DNA from: Patescibacteria group bacterium
GTDB lineage: Bacteria; Patescibacteriota; Gracilibacteria; UM-FILTER-43-11
Assembly (NCBI GenBank): GCA_029260985.1
Contig: JAJDCE010000063.1
Span: 1-16,480, forward strand
Length of the DNA: 16,480 bases
Direction: 5' to 3'
Shown: piece by piece, positions 6,384 through 14,310 of the stretch
Position numbering within the stretch: position 1 is the first letter of the stretch
How the letters are laid out: every line of letters starts with the position of its first letter
Notes under the pieces: generated by a model
Told to the model about the DNA's origin: nothing
The model's database searches: none
The model's input: the letters and a program-made list of their open reading frames with translations, nothing else
Position numbers and translations under genes: made by a program

Positions 6384-8060
6384 ATGCAAAATAAAAGATT
6401 CAAATTTCGTTATCTAATCGCTTTGGCATTTTTTGCAGTTCCTTTTCTGATGCCAACGGCTCAAGCTGCCTACGAATGTAATGTTGATTACACTGCCGGT
6501 CCTGCTATTTCTTCCGCAGCGCTTGATGCTTGTTGTTATCCGGCTGCAGCAGAGCCGTTTGGCGGTATTTCATGCCGACCGGAAGGGACTTTTCTTCAGC
6601 AGATTGGTGGGGTGGTGACGTGTGCTGAGGAGGCGAGTTTGGTGGCAAAGGCAACTTCTCAAAAATCGAATAATCGAAAGTATTTCAGTTGTTTTACGGG
6701 CGCTACTCCCAGTACATGCCGAGATAACTACTGCCCACAGGTGGGAACGGGTACTTGTATTGTTACTACGGGTACGGTTTGTCCTGCGGCGAAAAATCGA
6801 GTGAATCAATGTCCTGGTGCTTGCGGAACTTGTAATCAGGATTCTGTTTACTGCCCTATTCCAGTTGATGGACCTAAAGATCCGGGGTTTGATGTCGGAC
6901 CAAACTATGCCTCTGCTGTTTCTTGTCAGCTTAAAAAGTATGGCCCAACGACTACAAACCCTAATGACCCCCAATCTTGCTCTAATCAAGGTAAGAGTGT
7001 CGCTAACTTTTGTACGGGTGAATGTACCGGCTGTGCGGCGGGTTATACTGAGTCTGGCCGAAATGCTGGAGCGTGTATCCCTTTTGTGCAGCGATTCGGT
7101 GAAATTTTTGAAGACGGTTTAACATGGCTTGGCGGTTATCCATATGATCCTGATGGGGATGGAAATGCAGATGATTTTAATAATGATGGATTCGTGGAAG
7201 AACATGCTTACGATTACAGCGATACAGGGCCGGAAGGTCTTCAATCTGTATTCTTAAAATCAGATATGGCAGAAACCTTGAACTGGAACAGTCAGTACTT
7301 ACCAAAAAACATTCGATGGCTCCTCAGTAATATTAATCTTTGTACCGTTGATAGCGATTGTAAGGTGAATCAGGAATGTGCGCCTGGTGGAATATGTTCT
7401 ACTCCTGCCGGAGGGGTTGGTACGAATTGTGGCAACGACAGCGATTGCGATATTGTGGGTGGTCTTCAATGTAATGTGACTACCGGAAAATGTGAAATTC
7501 CTGGAGGTCCAACCAATTATTATTCATGTAATAACACAGGTGATTGTACTGGTTATGACCCCGCTATGATTTGTTCAACTCAAACTGGTGGCGGCTTTTG
7601 TTATGTGCCAGGAAATAAAGCGACTTGTACCAATAACAGTTTCTGCGATATTTTGGCTGGATATGAGTGTGATGCGAATGGACAGTGTGTGATTCCAACG
7701 CCTGAGGTGAATTTGCTAGCGAAGTTTGTAGGCTTGAGTACCACTGCAGTTACAGGGAATAGAGGGGGTTACCAGGCGGTTGATGCTATATGCGATGCAG
7801 CCTATGAAAAGAGTCATGTATGTAATTCAAGTGAGCTTATAAATTCTTACGCCATCGGAGCTGAGGCTTTGGTTGGTGAAACAGGTATTGGATGGTTTAA
7901 CTCAGCTGCTCCCGGCAACATCCTTCCATTAGTTAGTGATTGTAAAGGGTGGGCTAATGAAGGTGATGATCCCTATTACTCTACGGTTTGGAATTTTAGT
8001 ATAGACGCATCGGCTATTCAGCCATGTTCTGCACTGAAGAAATTTGCTTGTTGTAAATAA
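6384..8060 (+). CDS. Secreted multi-module Cys-rich protein
   Basis: A 558-aa protein with a signal peptide (1-29, PTAQA cleavage region). Residues 30-235 form a Cys-rich region of no recognised family. Residues 255-273 hold two overlapping acidic calcium-loop-like motifs (DPDGDGNADD and DFNNDGFVEE), as in thrombospondin-3 or EF-hand-like loops. Four short Cys repeats follow: 320-338, 349-370, 382-406 and 415-435, with patterns such as CTVDSDC...C...C, EGF- or Dickkopf-like in spacing. Residues about 444-558 repeat the domain of the preceding gene (FVGLST, HVC, INSY, SDCKGW, STVWNF, PC, FACCK). No membrane anchor or sorting motif is seen after the signal peptide. It ends 6 bases before the first fibre gene, so the two are surely co-transcribed. 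A secreted binding protein is the likely role; the ligand is unknown. Confidence 0.82.
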   Translation: MQNKRFKFRYLIALAFFAVPFLMPTAQAAYECNVDYTAGPAISSAALDACCYPAAAEPFGGISCRPEGTFLQQIGGVVTCAEEASLVAKATSQKSNNRKYFSCFTGATPSTCRDNYCPQVGTGTCIVTTGTVCPAAKNRVNQCPGACGTCNQDSVYCPIPVDGPKDPGFDVGPNYASAVSCQLKKYGPTTTNPNDPQSCSNQGKSVANFCTGECTGCAAGYTESGRNAGACIPFVQRFGEIFEDGLTWLGGYPYDPDGDGNADDFNNDGFVEEHAYDYSDTGPEGLQSVFLKSDMAETLNWNSQYLPKNIRWLLSNINLCTVDSDCKVNQECAPGGICSTPAGGVGTNCGNDSDCDIVGGLQCNVTTGKCEIPGGPTNYYSCNNTGDCTGYDPAMICSTQTGGGFCYVPGNKATCTNNSFCDILAGYECDANGQCVIPTPEVNLLAKFVGLSTTAVTGNRGGYQAVDAICDAAYEKSHVCNSSELINSYAIGAEALVGETGIGWFNSAAPGNILPLVSDCKGWANEGDDPYYSTVWNFSIDASAIQPCSALKKFACCK

Positions 8061-8066
8061 ATCTCT

Positions 8067-9848
8067 ATGTCAAAAAATTTATATAAATTCATTGGTAAAT
8101 TTACAGTTTTTTTATTCGTTCTAGTTGCCTTTTCATTCTTTTATTCACCTTCTGTTCAGGCTGTGGGTGATGTATGTCAAGACGATGCAACATGTTGCAC
8201 ACCACCTCAGAGTGTGATTGATGGAGGTGGTTGTCCTGCTGGCAAATATTGGATCGGCCCTGCTCTTGGAGGTAAATGTACTACTTCAGCTACCACCTGT
8301 GCTAATCCTCAAAAATTCAGTTGTTCTACCGGTGGTTGTACTGCCCTTCCTCCTGCACCGTCGATTTGTAATAGTGGTGAGGTGCATGTAGGTAGTGGTG
8401 TTTGTTGGGATCCAATACATATAATTAGAGAAAAAATAACTGCGTCATCGTTTGGAACTATATATAAGGCGTTCAAAGGCGGGTATTTGGGCACTATGGT
8501 TTACCTACCTGAAGGAACCACTTGTGCTGCTAACGAGGTGATCGGATGGGATGGTTCTAAATGGGGGTGTGCTAGGGGTGGTCTCTGGACTCCATCACCA
8601 ACAGTAACCGATGCTATTTACTATGATACGGGTAAAGTGGGGATAGGAACAACGGCTCCGACTGATGATTTACATGTGGTGGGTACTTCAAAGTTTGCTA
8701 CTACTGCCGGTGATTTAAGTATTACAACACCTGGGGGTTCAGGGCCTGGATTGGTAATGTATGCTCCAAATGGTCACAGAAGAGATATTCGAGCTACCAA
8801 TGGAGGTCTAAGACTTGCTGTTAGCTCAGGGCCTGGTTCACCATCGAGTGACCGAGGTCTTTCGGTTGATGGGCCAACGGGTAATGTTGGGGTTGGAACA
8901 AATAATCCTACATCTAAATTAAGTGTTGGTGGAGGTGGTATTGCAAATACAGCCATTTATGGTAAGGGTGGTATTGGCGTTTATGGTGAAGATAATGATG
9001 GGAATAAAGGTTATCTTGGTTATTCGTGGAGAGGGGTTTATGGTGAGGGGCTTACAATTGGCGTTGAGGGAAAGTATAATGGTTCTAATTATGGTCAATT
9101 AGGGTTGAATGGTTATGGTGCTGCTGTTTATGGAAGCTGGTATGGCATAAGTGCTGAGGCAGGTGGGTTGAATCCTACTACTGGTACTGGTGTTAAGGCA
9201 AAGGGGGGTGATTATGGAGGTTATTTTGACGGTGGTGAAATTGGTGTTTGGGCAGGGGGGATTGATTATGGTGTTAAGGGTTATTCAACTGGTGGTACAG
9301 GAGTTTATGGTGAAGGGCCGTGGATAGGAGTTCATGGAAAATCTAATGTTTGGGGTATAATAGGCGAAGGTCCAATAACAGGTGTGATTGGAAAATCTAC
9401 TATTGGTACGGGTGTGTATGGTGAGGTTCAAGCAGGGAGTTCCCTTTACGGTGTTCATGGAAATCACTTAGGGGGTGGTTATGCGGGTTATTTTGATGGT
9501 AAGGCTTACTTCAGTGGTGATGTTGGAATTGGTTCAACCACTAAGCCGGTTACAAGTTCTGGTTCAAACTTCAAGCTTTGGGTAACAGGTCCTGCTTATT
9601 TTGTGGGCACTATGGAAACTAATGGTACAGCTTGGGTGAAGGACGCAGTCAATGTAACTCATGGTGGGGCATCGTTTAATGGAACTGTATCAACAACTGG
9701 TAATATTGTTGCTGATAATAATACTAGAGGATCTTGTGGATGGACTGGCTTTGGAGACTATCCTTCTTGTCCATCTAATCGATTTGTGGCTAATGTTGAT
9801 GTTAGACCTAGTGATAGCTACGTTGATTTGTACTGCTGTGAGCTTTAA
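8067..9848 (+). CDS. Fibre-like surface protein 1 (YGEG-repeat stalk)
   Basis: A 593-aa protein. A signal peptide or signal anchor covers 1-32 (SVQA). Residues 33-190 form a Cys-rich domain nearly identical to that of the 679-aa protein at 11589, ending in EVIGWDGSKWGCA and WTPSPTVTDAIYY. Then come VGIGTTAP (191-198) and VGVGTNNP (274-281), motifs common in phage tail-fibre and trimeric fibre proteins. Residues about 298-480 are Gly/Tyr-rich repeats with GVYGE at 304, 323, 412 and 449, and GYFDG at 385 and 474. The C terminus (about 545-593) is a small Cys domain with CGWT, SCPSNRF and a final YCCEL. Unlike fibre 2 it has no S74 chaperone. The repeats suggest an elongated beta-structured stalk, probably trimeric. 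The next gene encodes a membrane protein that may anchor or assemble it. Attachment to host or matrix is inferred. Confidence 0.82.
   Translation: MSKNLYKFIGKFTVFLFVLVAFSFFYSPSVQAVGDVCQDDATCCTPPQSVIDGGGCPAGKYWIGPALGGKCTTSATTCANPQKFSCSTGGCTALPPAPSICNSGEVHVGSGVCWDPIHIIREKITASSFGTIYKAFKGGYLGTMVYLPEGTTCAANEVIGWDGSKWGCARGGLWTPSPTVTDAIYYDTGKVGIGTTAPTDDLHVVGTSKFATTAGDLSITTPGGSGPGLVMYAPNGHRRDIRATNGGLRLAVSSGPGSPSSDRGLSVDGPTGNVGVGTNNPTSKLSVGGGGIANTAIYGKGGIGVYGEDNDGNKGYLGYSWRGVYGEGLTIGVEGKYNGSNYGQLGLNGYGAAVYGSWYGISAEAGGLNPTTGTGVKAKGGDYGGYFDGGEIGVWAGGIDYGVKGYSTGGTGVYGEGPWIGVHGKSNVWGIIGEGPITGVIGKSTIGTGVYGEVQAGSSLYGVHGNHLGGGYAGYFDGKAYFSGDVGIGSTTKPVTSSGSNFKLWVTGPAYFVGTMETNGTAWVKDAVNVTHGGASFNGTVSTTGNIVADNNTRGSCGWTGFGDYPSCPSNRFVANVDVRPSDSYVDLYCCEL
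8214..8317. repeat. Near-identical DNA shared with 11736-11839
   Basis: Within the shared N-terminal domain of the two fibre genes, 41 bases (8214-8254 = 11736-11776) and 44 bases (8274-8317 = 11796-11839) are identical, separated by a short stretch with a few silent changes. Identity at synonymous sites points to recent duplication or gene conversion of this 5' segment, because the downstream parts of the genes are unrelated. Confidence 0.85.
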
Positions 9849-9883
9849 AAATATTTGCGAAGAAAATAATTTGTTAATTAAGG

Positions 9884-10600
9884 ATGAGTAAATTTTTAAA
9901 TAAAAACATTATTGTTATTCTAATAGCAGGCCTATTGTTTTTTTTGATGGGACTATTTGCAGGAAAACAACTGGTACCAGCAACTACAGCAGTTAAACAG
10001 TTAGTACAACAGCCAATTGAAACGGATCAGGTCAAAAAAGGCTCTTATGATGATGGCTATCAGGCTGGTTTAGATTATGCGCGAAAAAGATTAAGAGATG
10101 AGGGACTTATACAATCTTCATTTGTGAATAAGGCATCTGAGGCAAATGATAAGTCTGGTAAAACAATAACGGTAGAAAATGAAAAAATCTTGCCCAATGT
10201 GAATGTTAAATCTGTAAAAGGGAGAGATATTGAAATTGAATTTGAAGCTTCGTTGTTAGATATTTTTCAGGAAGGAAAGCTGACTAAGACTATGAAATTA
10301 CCTTCAGGAGTCAATATTGAAAAACATATACCTAAAGATTCTGAGAAACATAGAAAAGAAATTGATGAATATAATGAAAAGTCAGTGAATCTTGTTAACA
10401 AGGGTGACCTCATTAAGTTTCCCCTTTCTTACATCATTGAATATTTGGAGCCTGGTGACTTAGAGGATGGTGACATGTTAAGGGCTTTTAGTAACGATGA
10501 TATGGAAAATGATACTTTTGAAGCGACTAAAGTTGAAATAGTTTCGTTTACTTTTGATGAATCTGTTTTGCAGAAAAAGGAAGATAAAGATGTGTTTTAA
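9884..10600 (+). CDS. Single-pass membrane protein, GSYxxGYxxGL family (A)
   Basis: A 238-aa protein with a transmembrane helix at about 8-27 close to a short basic N terminus. Residues 52-68 carry the motif KGSYDDGYQAGLDYARK, which recurs in the 307-aa neighbour (75-91) and, degenerate, in the 212-aa protein. A linker (about 75-103) leads to a beta-rich domain (104-222): NVKSVKGRDIEIEF, EGKLTKTMKLPSGVNI, then a helical IDEYNEK segment and LEDGD...FEATKVEI. This order (beta strands, helical insert, LxxGDxL, FxAxxVE) resembles the DUF5666-like beta-barrel type seen in CPR membrane proteins; the link is by pattern only. It follows fibre 1 by 35 bases. AAGG abuts the ATG, too close to be a normal ribosome binding site. 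Probable partner or anchor of the fibre. Confidence 0.72.
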   Translation: MSKFLNKNIIVILIAGLLFFLMGLFAGKQLVPATTAVKQLVQQPIETDQVKKGSYDDGYQAGLDYARKRLRDEGLIQSSFVNKASEANDKSGKTITVENEKILPNVNVKSVKGRDIEIEFEASLLDIFQEGKLTKTMKLPSGVNIEKHIPKDSEKHRKEIDEYNEKSVNLVNKGDLIKFPLSYIIEYLEPGDLEDGDMLRAFSNDDMENDTFEATKVEIVSFTFDESVLQKKEDKDVF

Positions 10601-10642
10601 TAATTTTTTGATAGTGAATTTTATTAACTTTTATTTAGACAG

Positions 10643-11566
10643 ATGGCTGAATCAATAGAAAAAGAGGGTTTAGAGTCTAGCCAGGATGTTGTGAATAAGC
10701 TTGCGAGTTCTTCCGTAGTGTCTGTTTCTGTAATGGTGACTGTTGCTATTGTGGTTGGCTTACTTGCTTTTACCGGAGCTTTGTATTTGGGTGAGACAGG
10801 TGCCTTTTCGTTATTTACAGATGAACAAGTTGAGCAAGTGAGTGCAACAAAAAAAGCACCTAAGAAAGGCTCTTATGAGGATGGCTATCAATCGGGTTTA
10901 GATTTTGCGCGGAAGAAGCTTGAAGCTAGAGGGTTAATCCCTTCTTTGAGTGATTCTACATTTCAACGTATTTTTAATGCGGAGGTAAAATCAGTATCAG
11001 GTAGCGATGTTGTTGTTGAGTTTGATGCTACGCAGTTTGATGTTTTTGGCGAAGGAATGATTACCAAAACTGTTATGATTCCAAATAAGGTAGATATTGT
11101 CCAAAACGTACCTAAATCTTCTGAGGCTATTTTAAGCGAATATGAGAACTACAATAAAAAAGCTCAAAATTTAGGTGTTGGTGATGGATTTATTGCGCCG
11201 CCCTCTTTGTATACGATAAAAAAGTTGAAATTATCTGATTTGGAGGTTGGTGATAGGTTGAATATTGTTAGCGTTACTGATATAAGTCAGGCTTCTTCAT
11301 TTGAGGCGAGTTCAGTGGAGCTTGCTGTTGCTCCATCTTTAGAAATTCCTATTGTTGCGCCTAGTTTAACCTTGCCTCCTTCTAATAGTAATCCATTACC
11401 TATTGATGAAATTCCTTCAATTGAGGATGAAACGGTTGGTATTTCCGAGGAGATTGCTGACGACTCAGATTTAGCTAATGAGCTACCCTTGGCTACTGAG
11501 GATAGTACAAGCAATGTTGATAATGAAAAATCTGGATCAGATGATGTTCCTGATTTGAATGAATAA
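10643..11566 (+). CDS. Single-pass membrane protein, GSYxxGYxxGL family (B)
   Basis: A 307-aa paralogue of the preceding gene. A 24-residue acidic/polar N-terminal extension precedes the transmembrane helix (about 25-49). The family motif KKGSYEDGYQSGLDFARKKL is at 74-93. The beta-rich domain spans about 112-227 (AEVKSVSGSDVVVEF, EGMITKTVMIPNKVDIV, a helical SEYENYNKK segment, LSDLEVGDRLNIV, SFEASSVEL). Unlike its paralogues it adds an 80-residue low-complexity tail (228-307) rich in Pro, Ser, Glu and Asp, probably disordered. The gene lies between fibre 1 with its partner A and fibre 2. Function unknown; co-transcription is likely from the short gaps (42 and 22 bases). Confidence 0.72.
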   Translation: MAESIEKEGLESSQDVVNKLASSSVVSVSVMVTVAIVVGLLAFTGALYLGETGAFSLFTDEQVEQVSATKKAPKKGSYEDGYQSGLDFARKKLEARGLIPSLSDSTFQRIFNAEVKSVSGSDVVVEFDATQFDVFGEGMITKTVMIPNKVDIVQNVPKSSEAILSEYENYNKKAQNLGVGDGFIAPPSLYTIKKLKLSDLEVGDRLNIVSVTDISQASSFEASSVELAVAPSLEIPIVAPSLTLPPSNSNPLPIDEIPSIEDETVGISEEIADDSDLANELPLATEDSTSNVDNEKSGSDDVPDLNE

Positions 11567-11588
11567 AGACTAATTTAATTAATGTAAT

Positions 11589-13628
11589 ATGAGCCTCTTT
11601 CAACAATCGAAATTAAGAATTTTACTATTAAGCTGCTTTCTTTTTGCATCAGCTTTCTTCTTTTATTCTCCTACCACTTTTGCCGTGGGTGATGTCTGCC
11701 AAAATGATGCAACCTGCTGTACGCCGCCTCAGAGCGTGATTGATGGAGGTGGTTGTCCTGCTGGCAAATATTGGATTGGACCTGCCCTTGGAGGAAAATG
11801 TACTACTTCAGCTACCACCTGTGCTAATCCTCAAAAATTTAGTTGTACAACAGGTGCTTGTACCCCACTTCCCGCTGCTCCTGCCACTTGTACCGGTGGA
11901 AAAATTCATGTAGGAGGTGGAAGTTGCTGGGAACCTCTTCATGTATTGCGTCAGAATGCTGCCGATACTATCTATAAACTATTTCGAGGTGAATATTTAG
12001 GCAATCTTGTTTACCTCCCCGAAGGAACCACTTGTGCTGCTAATGAAGTGATCGGATGGGATGGATCGAAATGGGGATGTGCTAAAGGCGGACTTTGGAC
12101 CCCATCACCAACGGTAACTGATGCTATTTACTATAGTACTGGTGAGGTTGGAATTGGGACTGATGCACCAAATGCTAATTTATCAGTAATTGGAACAGCT
12201 AATGTGGGTGCGGGAAATAAATCACTTGGAGCCCAGTCCTTTTCAACAGGATTTATCAGCACTGCTGAAGGCATGAGATCTCTTGCTGCAGGATTTGCGG
12301 CGTGGGCAAAGGGGAATGATTCTGTTGCTTTGGGTAGTAGCTCGAAAGCTTATGGGCATGTTTCAATCGCTGGTGGCTTGTTGAATGAAACAGGTTGCGC
12401 TGCGGGGTCTAATTGCAGTACGACATCTACCACTCCAGCTGCCTATAATTCCCTTAATAACGATGGCGAGTTTGCTGTTGCGTTGGGCAGCTTAAATAAG
12501 GCAACCGGTAAGGCTGCTGTTGCTTTAGGGGGTCAGAATGCTGCTACTGGTTATAATTCATTTGCTGCAGGTTTCCAAAGTAAGGCGCAAGACGATATGG
12601 CTATTGCACTAGGGTATCGAGCTCAGGCTAATGGTGAAGCTGCTGTATCTATGGGTAAGGATACTATTGCGAAGGGTTGGTCTTCCGTTGCTCTTGGTCA
12701 AAATATTACTGTGAATGGCCATAATTCGGTAGGAATCGGCTTAAGTTCTGGGTCTGTTTCTACAATTACAAATAACGGCACTATGGCTGTTATGGGGGGT
12801 AAGGTAGGAATAGGTAAGGTTAATCCGTCTGAAATTTTTGAAGTCAATGGGCGGATGAAAATTGATGGTACAGCTGCCGGAACCTGGATTGAGGCCGGAG
12901 CGAATGATTGGTTTGTCGGTCGCGGGGGCGCTGGCAATACTCAGTTAAGATTTTATAATAATGGAGATAAAATTGTTTTTGAAAATGATGGAGACCTTCG
13001 AATTGGTGGCGCGAATTTATATATTTGGAATCAAGAAGTATTGAGTACTACCGGTGGCACAGTAGATGTTGGTGGAGCGATGGTGAGCCGATTTCATAAG
13101 CAGGTGGTGATTGATAATAGTGGTTTTGGAACCAGTTCAGATCCGAATTATATGCTGACGGTTAATGTTGCAGACAATACGAATGGTTTAAGTGTTCAAG
13201 GTTTTGGGGGGAGTATCCTTTCTTGCACTTCAGGCGGTTGTAATGGGGTTTCCGCTAGTGGAAATGGGAATGATTTTTATGCGAGTGGGCCTGGAACGAA
13301 TTATGGTTCAGCTTCATCTATCCGCTGGAAGAAAGATGTTGTTGAAATTCCCAATGCTTTGGATAAGGTCAGTGATCTGCGTGGTGTTACCTACACTTGG
13401 GACGAAGAACATGGTGGCCAGGCCGATATGGGAATGATTGCTGAAGAGGTTTATAAGGTAGTACCAGAAGTGGTGACTCTTGACCCTGATGATTCTCAGT
13501 ATGCGAATGGTATGGACTATGGTGCTTTAACTCCACTTCTTACAGAGGCGATCAAAGAATTGAAAGCTGAAAAAGATATTGAAATATTAGAACTGAAAAA
13601 TAGAATCAGCGAATTAGAATCAAGATAA
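11589..13628 (+). CDS. Fibre-like surface protein 2: YadA-like head plus S74 chaperone
   Basis: A 679-aa protein. Signal peptide or anchor 1-32; Cys-rich N-terminal domain 33-186 as in fibre 1; VGIGTDAP at 187-194. Residues 217-384 are YadA-like head repeats of the form SVALG with an exact 14-residue period: 217, 231, 245, 259, then a 23-residue insert with Cys270 and Cys276, then 296, 310, 324, 338, 352, 366 and 380. These fold as left-handed beta-rolls in trimeric adhesins. A second VGIG motif (406) leads to a beta-rich region. Residues about 576-660 are a peptidase S74 intramolecular chaperone (SSIRWKKDV, LRGVTYTW, MGMIAEEV, LTPLLTEAIKEL), with the Ser576/Lys581 pair spaced as in the self-cleaving endosialidase dyad. 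A short coiled coil ends the protein. Trimerisation followed by release of the last about 104 residues is expected. There is no outer-membrane beta-barrel anchor. Confidence 0.9.
   Translation: MSLFQQSKLRILLLSCFLFASAFFFYSPTTFAVGDVCQNDATCCTPPQSVIDGGGCPAGKYWIGPALGGKCTTSATTCANPQKFSCTTGACTPLPAAPATCTGGKIHVGGGSCWEPLHVLRQNAADTIYKLFRGEYLGNLVYLPEGTTCAANEVIGWDGSKWGCAKGGLWTPSPTVTDAIYYSTGEVGIGTDAPNANLSVIGTANVGAGNKSLGAQSFSTGFISTAEGMRSLAAGFAAWAKGNDSVALGSSSKAYGHVSIAGGLLNETGCAAGSNCSTTSTTPAAYNSLNNDGEFAVALGSLNKATGKAAVALGGQNAATGYNSFAAGFQSKAQDDMAIALGYRAQANGEAAVSMGKDTIAKGWSSVALGQNITVNGHNSVGIGLSSGSVSTITNNGTMAVMGGKVGIGKVNPSEIFEVNGRMKIDGTAAGTWIEAGANDWFVGRGGAGNTQLRFYNNGDKIVFENDGDLRIGGANLYIWNQEVLSTTGGTVDVGGAMVSRFHKQVVIDNSGFGTSSDPNYMLTVNVADNTNGLSVQGFGGSILSCTSGGCNGVSASGNGNDFYASGPGTNYGSASSIRWKKDVVEIPNALDKVSDLRGVTYTWDEEHGGQADMGMIAEEVYKVVPEVVTLDPDDSQYANGMDYGALTPLLTEAIKELKAEKDIEILELKNRISELESR
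11736..11839. repeat. Near-identical DNA shared with 8214-8317
   Basis: The second copy of the conserved 5' segment of the fibre genes. It encodes the SVIDGGGCPAGKYWIGPALG stretch and the following Cys-containing residues. Blocks of 41 and 44 identical bases match the first copy. Confidence 0.85.
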
Positions 13629-13647
13629 TAATCATTAATTTTTTTCT

Positions 13648-14286
13648 ATGCCACGTCGAAAGAAAAAAGATTTAGGTCTTCAAAAACGGATTGCTTCTAT
13701 GATTATTGTGGCGGTGTTAGCTTTTTTTGCTGGTCGATATACAGTTATCACACAATTTGATTTGCCGATTGTGGCTGATTTATCTCACGTTCAGGAAAAG
13801 GCTAAGAATGGCTCATTTAATAAGGGTTATGAACACGCCCTTAAAGAGTTGAATGGTGAGTCAGACCTTTTGTTAAATCAGACGATTACTTACTTGAGTA
13901 ATGCTATTGTGACAAAAGTCAGTAGCGATTTGGTTGAGGTTCAAGTTTCAGCTAGTTCGTTGGATTCGAGTAAAGAAGGCTTGGTTGTAAAAACAGTTCA
14001 AGTTCCAGTTGGTGTAAAGATTGTTGAAAAGACACCTATTTCTTTTGAAGAAGTTCAAAGATTAACTGAGGAATTTCAAAAAAGATATGAGGCTTTGAGC
14101 AAGAAAATTGCAAATGGTGTTGGTGAGCCAGAGGATCTTCAGGATATTAAGCTCCCTTCTTCTTATAATGTAAGGGAATTTCAACTTTCTGAGTTGAAAG
14201 AAGGGGATGCCTTATCTATAATCACTAAGAATGATGTTCGGGCGACGGATCGTTTGCAGGCGACGTCGATTGAATTGATTCGTTAA
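13648..14286 (+). CDS. Single-pass membrane protein, GSYxxGYxxGL family (C)
   Basis: A 212-aa protein with a strongly basic N terminus (MPRRKKK) and a transmembrane helix at about 15-30, predicting a cytoplasmic N terminus. The family motif is degenerate here: NGSFNKGYEHALKEL at 54-68. The beta-rich domain follows at about 85-211 (AIVTKVSSDLVEVQV, EGLVVKTVQVPVGVKIV, a helical EEFQKRYEALSKK segment, LPSSYNVREFQLSELKEGDALSII, LQATSIEL), aligning along its length with the 238- and 307-aa proteins. It starts 19 bases after fibre 2, mirroring the position of the 238-aa protein after fibre 1. This supports a fibre-plus-membrane-partner unit. Exact function unknown. Confidence 0.75.
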   Translation: MPRRKKKDLGLQKRIASMIIVAVLAFFAGRYTVITQFDLPIVADLSHVQEKAKNGSFNKGYEHALKELNGESDLLLNQTITYLSNAIVTKVSSDLVEVQVSASSLDSSKEGLVVKTVQVPVGVKIVEKTPISFEEVQRLTEEFQKRYEALSKKIANGVGEPEDLQDIKLPSSYNVREFQLSELKEGDALSIITKNDVRATDRLQATSIELIR

Positions 14287-14310
14287 GAATAATATTAACT
14301 ATCAATCGTT

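Noticed and set aside
7146..7203. Dockerin in the 558-aa protein
   Set aside because: The acidic loops (residues 255-273) overlap each other and lack the helix pattern and loop spacing of a dockerin pair; better described as generic calcium-loop motifs.
8067..13628. Sortase-anchored surface proteins
   Set aside because: No LPxTG-type motif with following hydrophobic helix and basic tail is found at the C termini of the fibre proteins; no lipobox follows their signal peptides.
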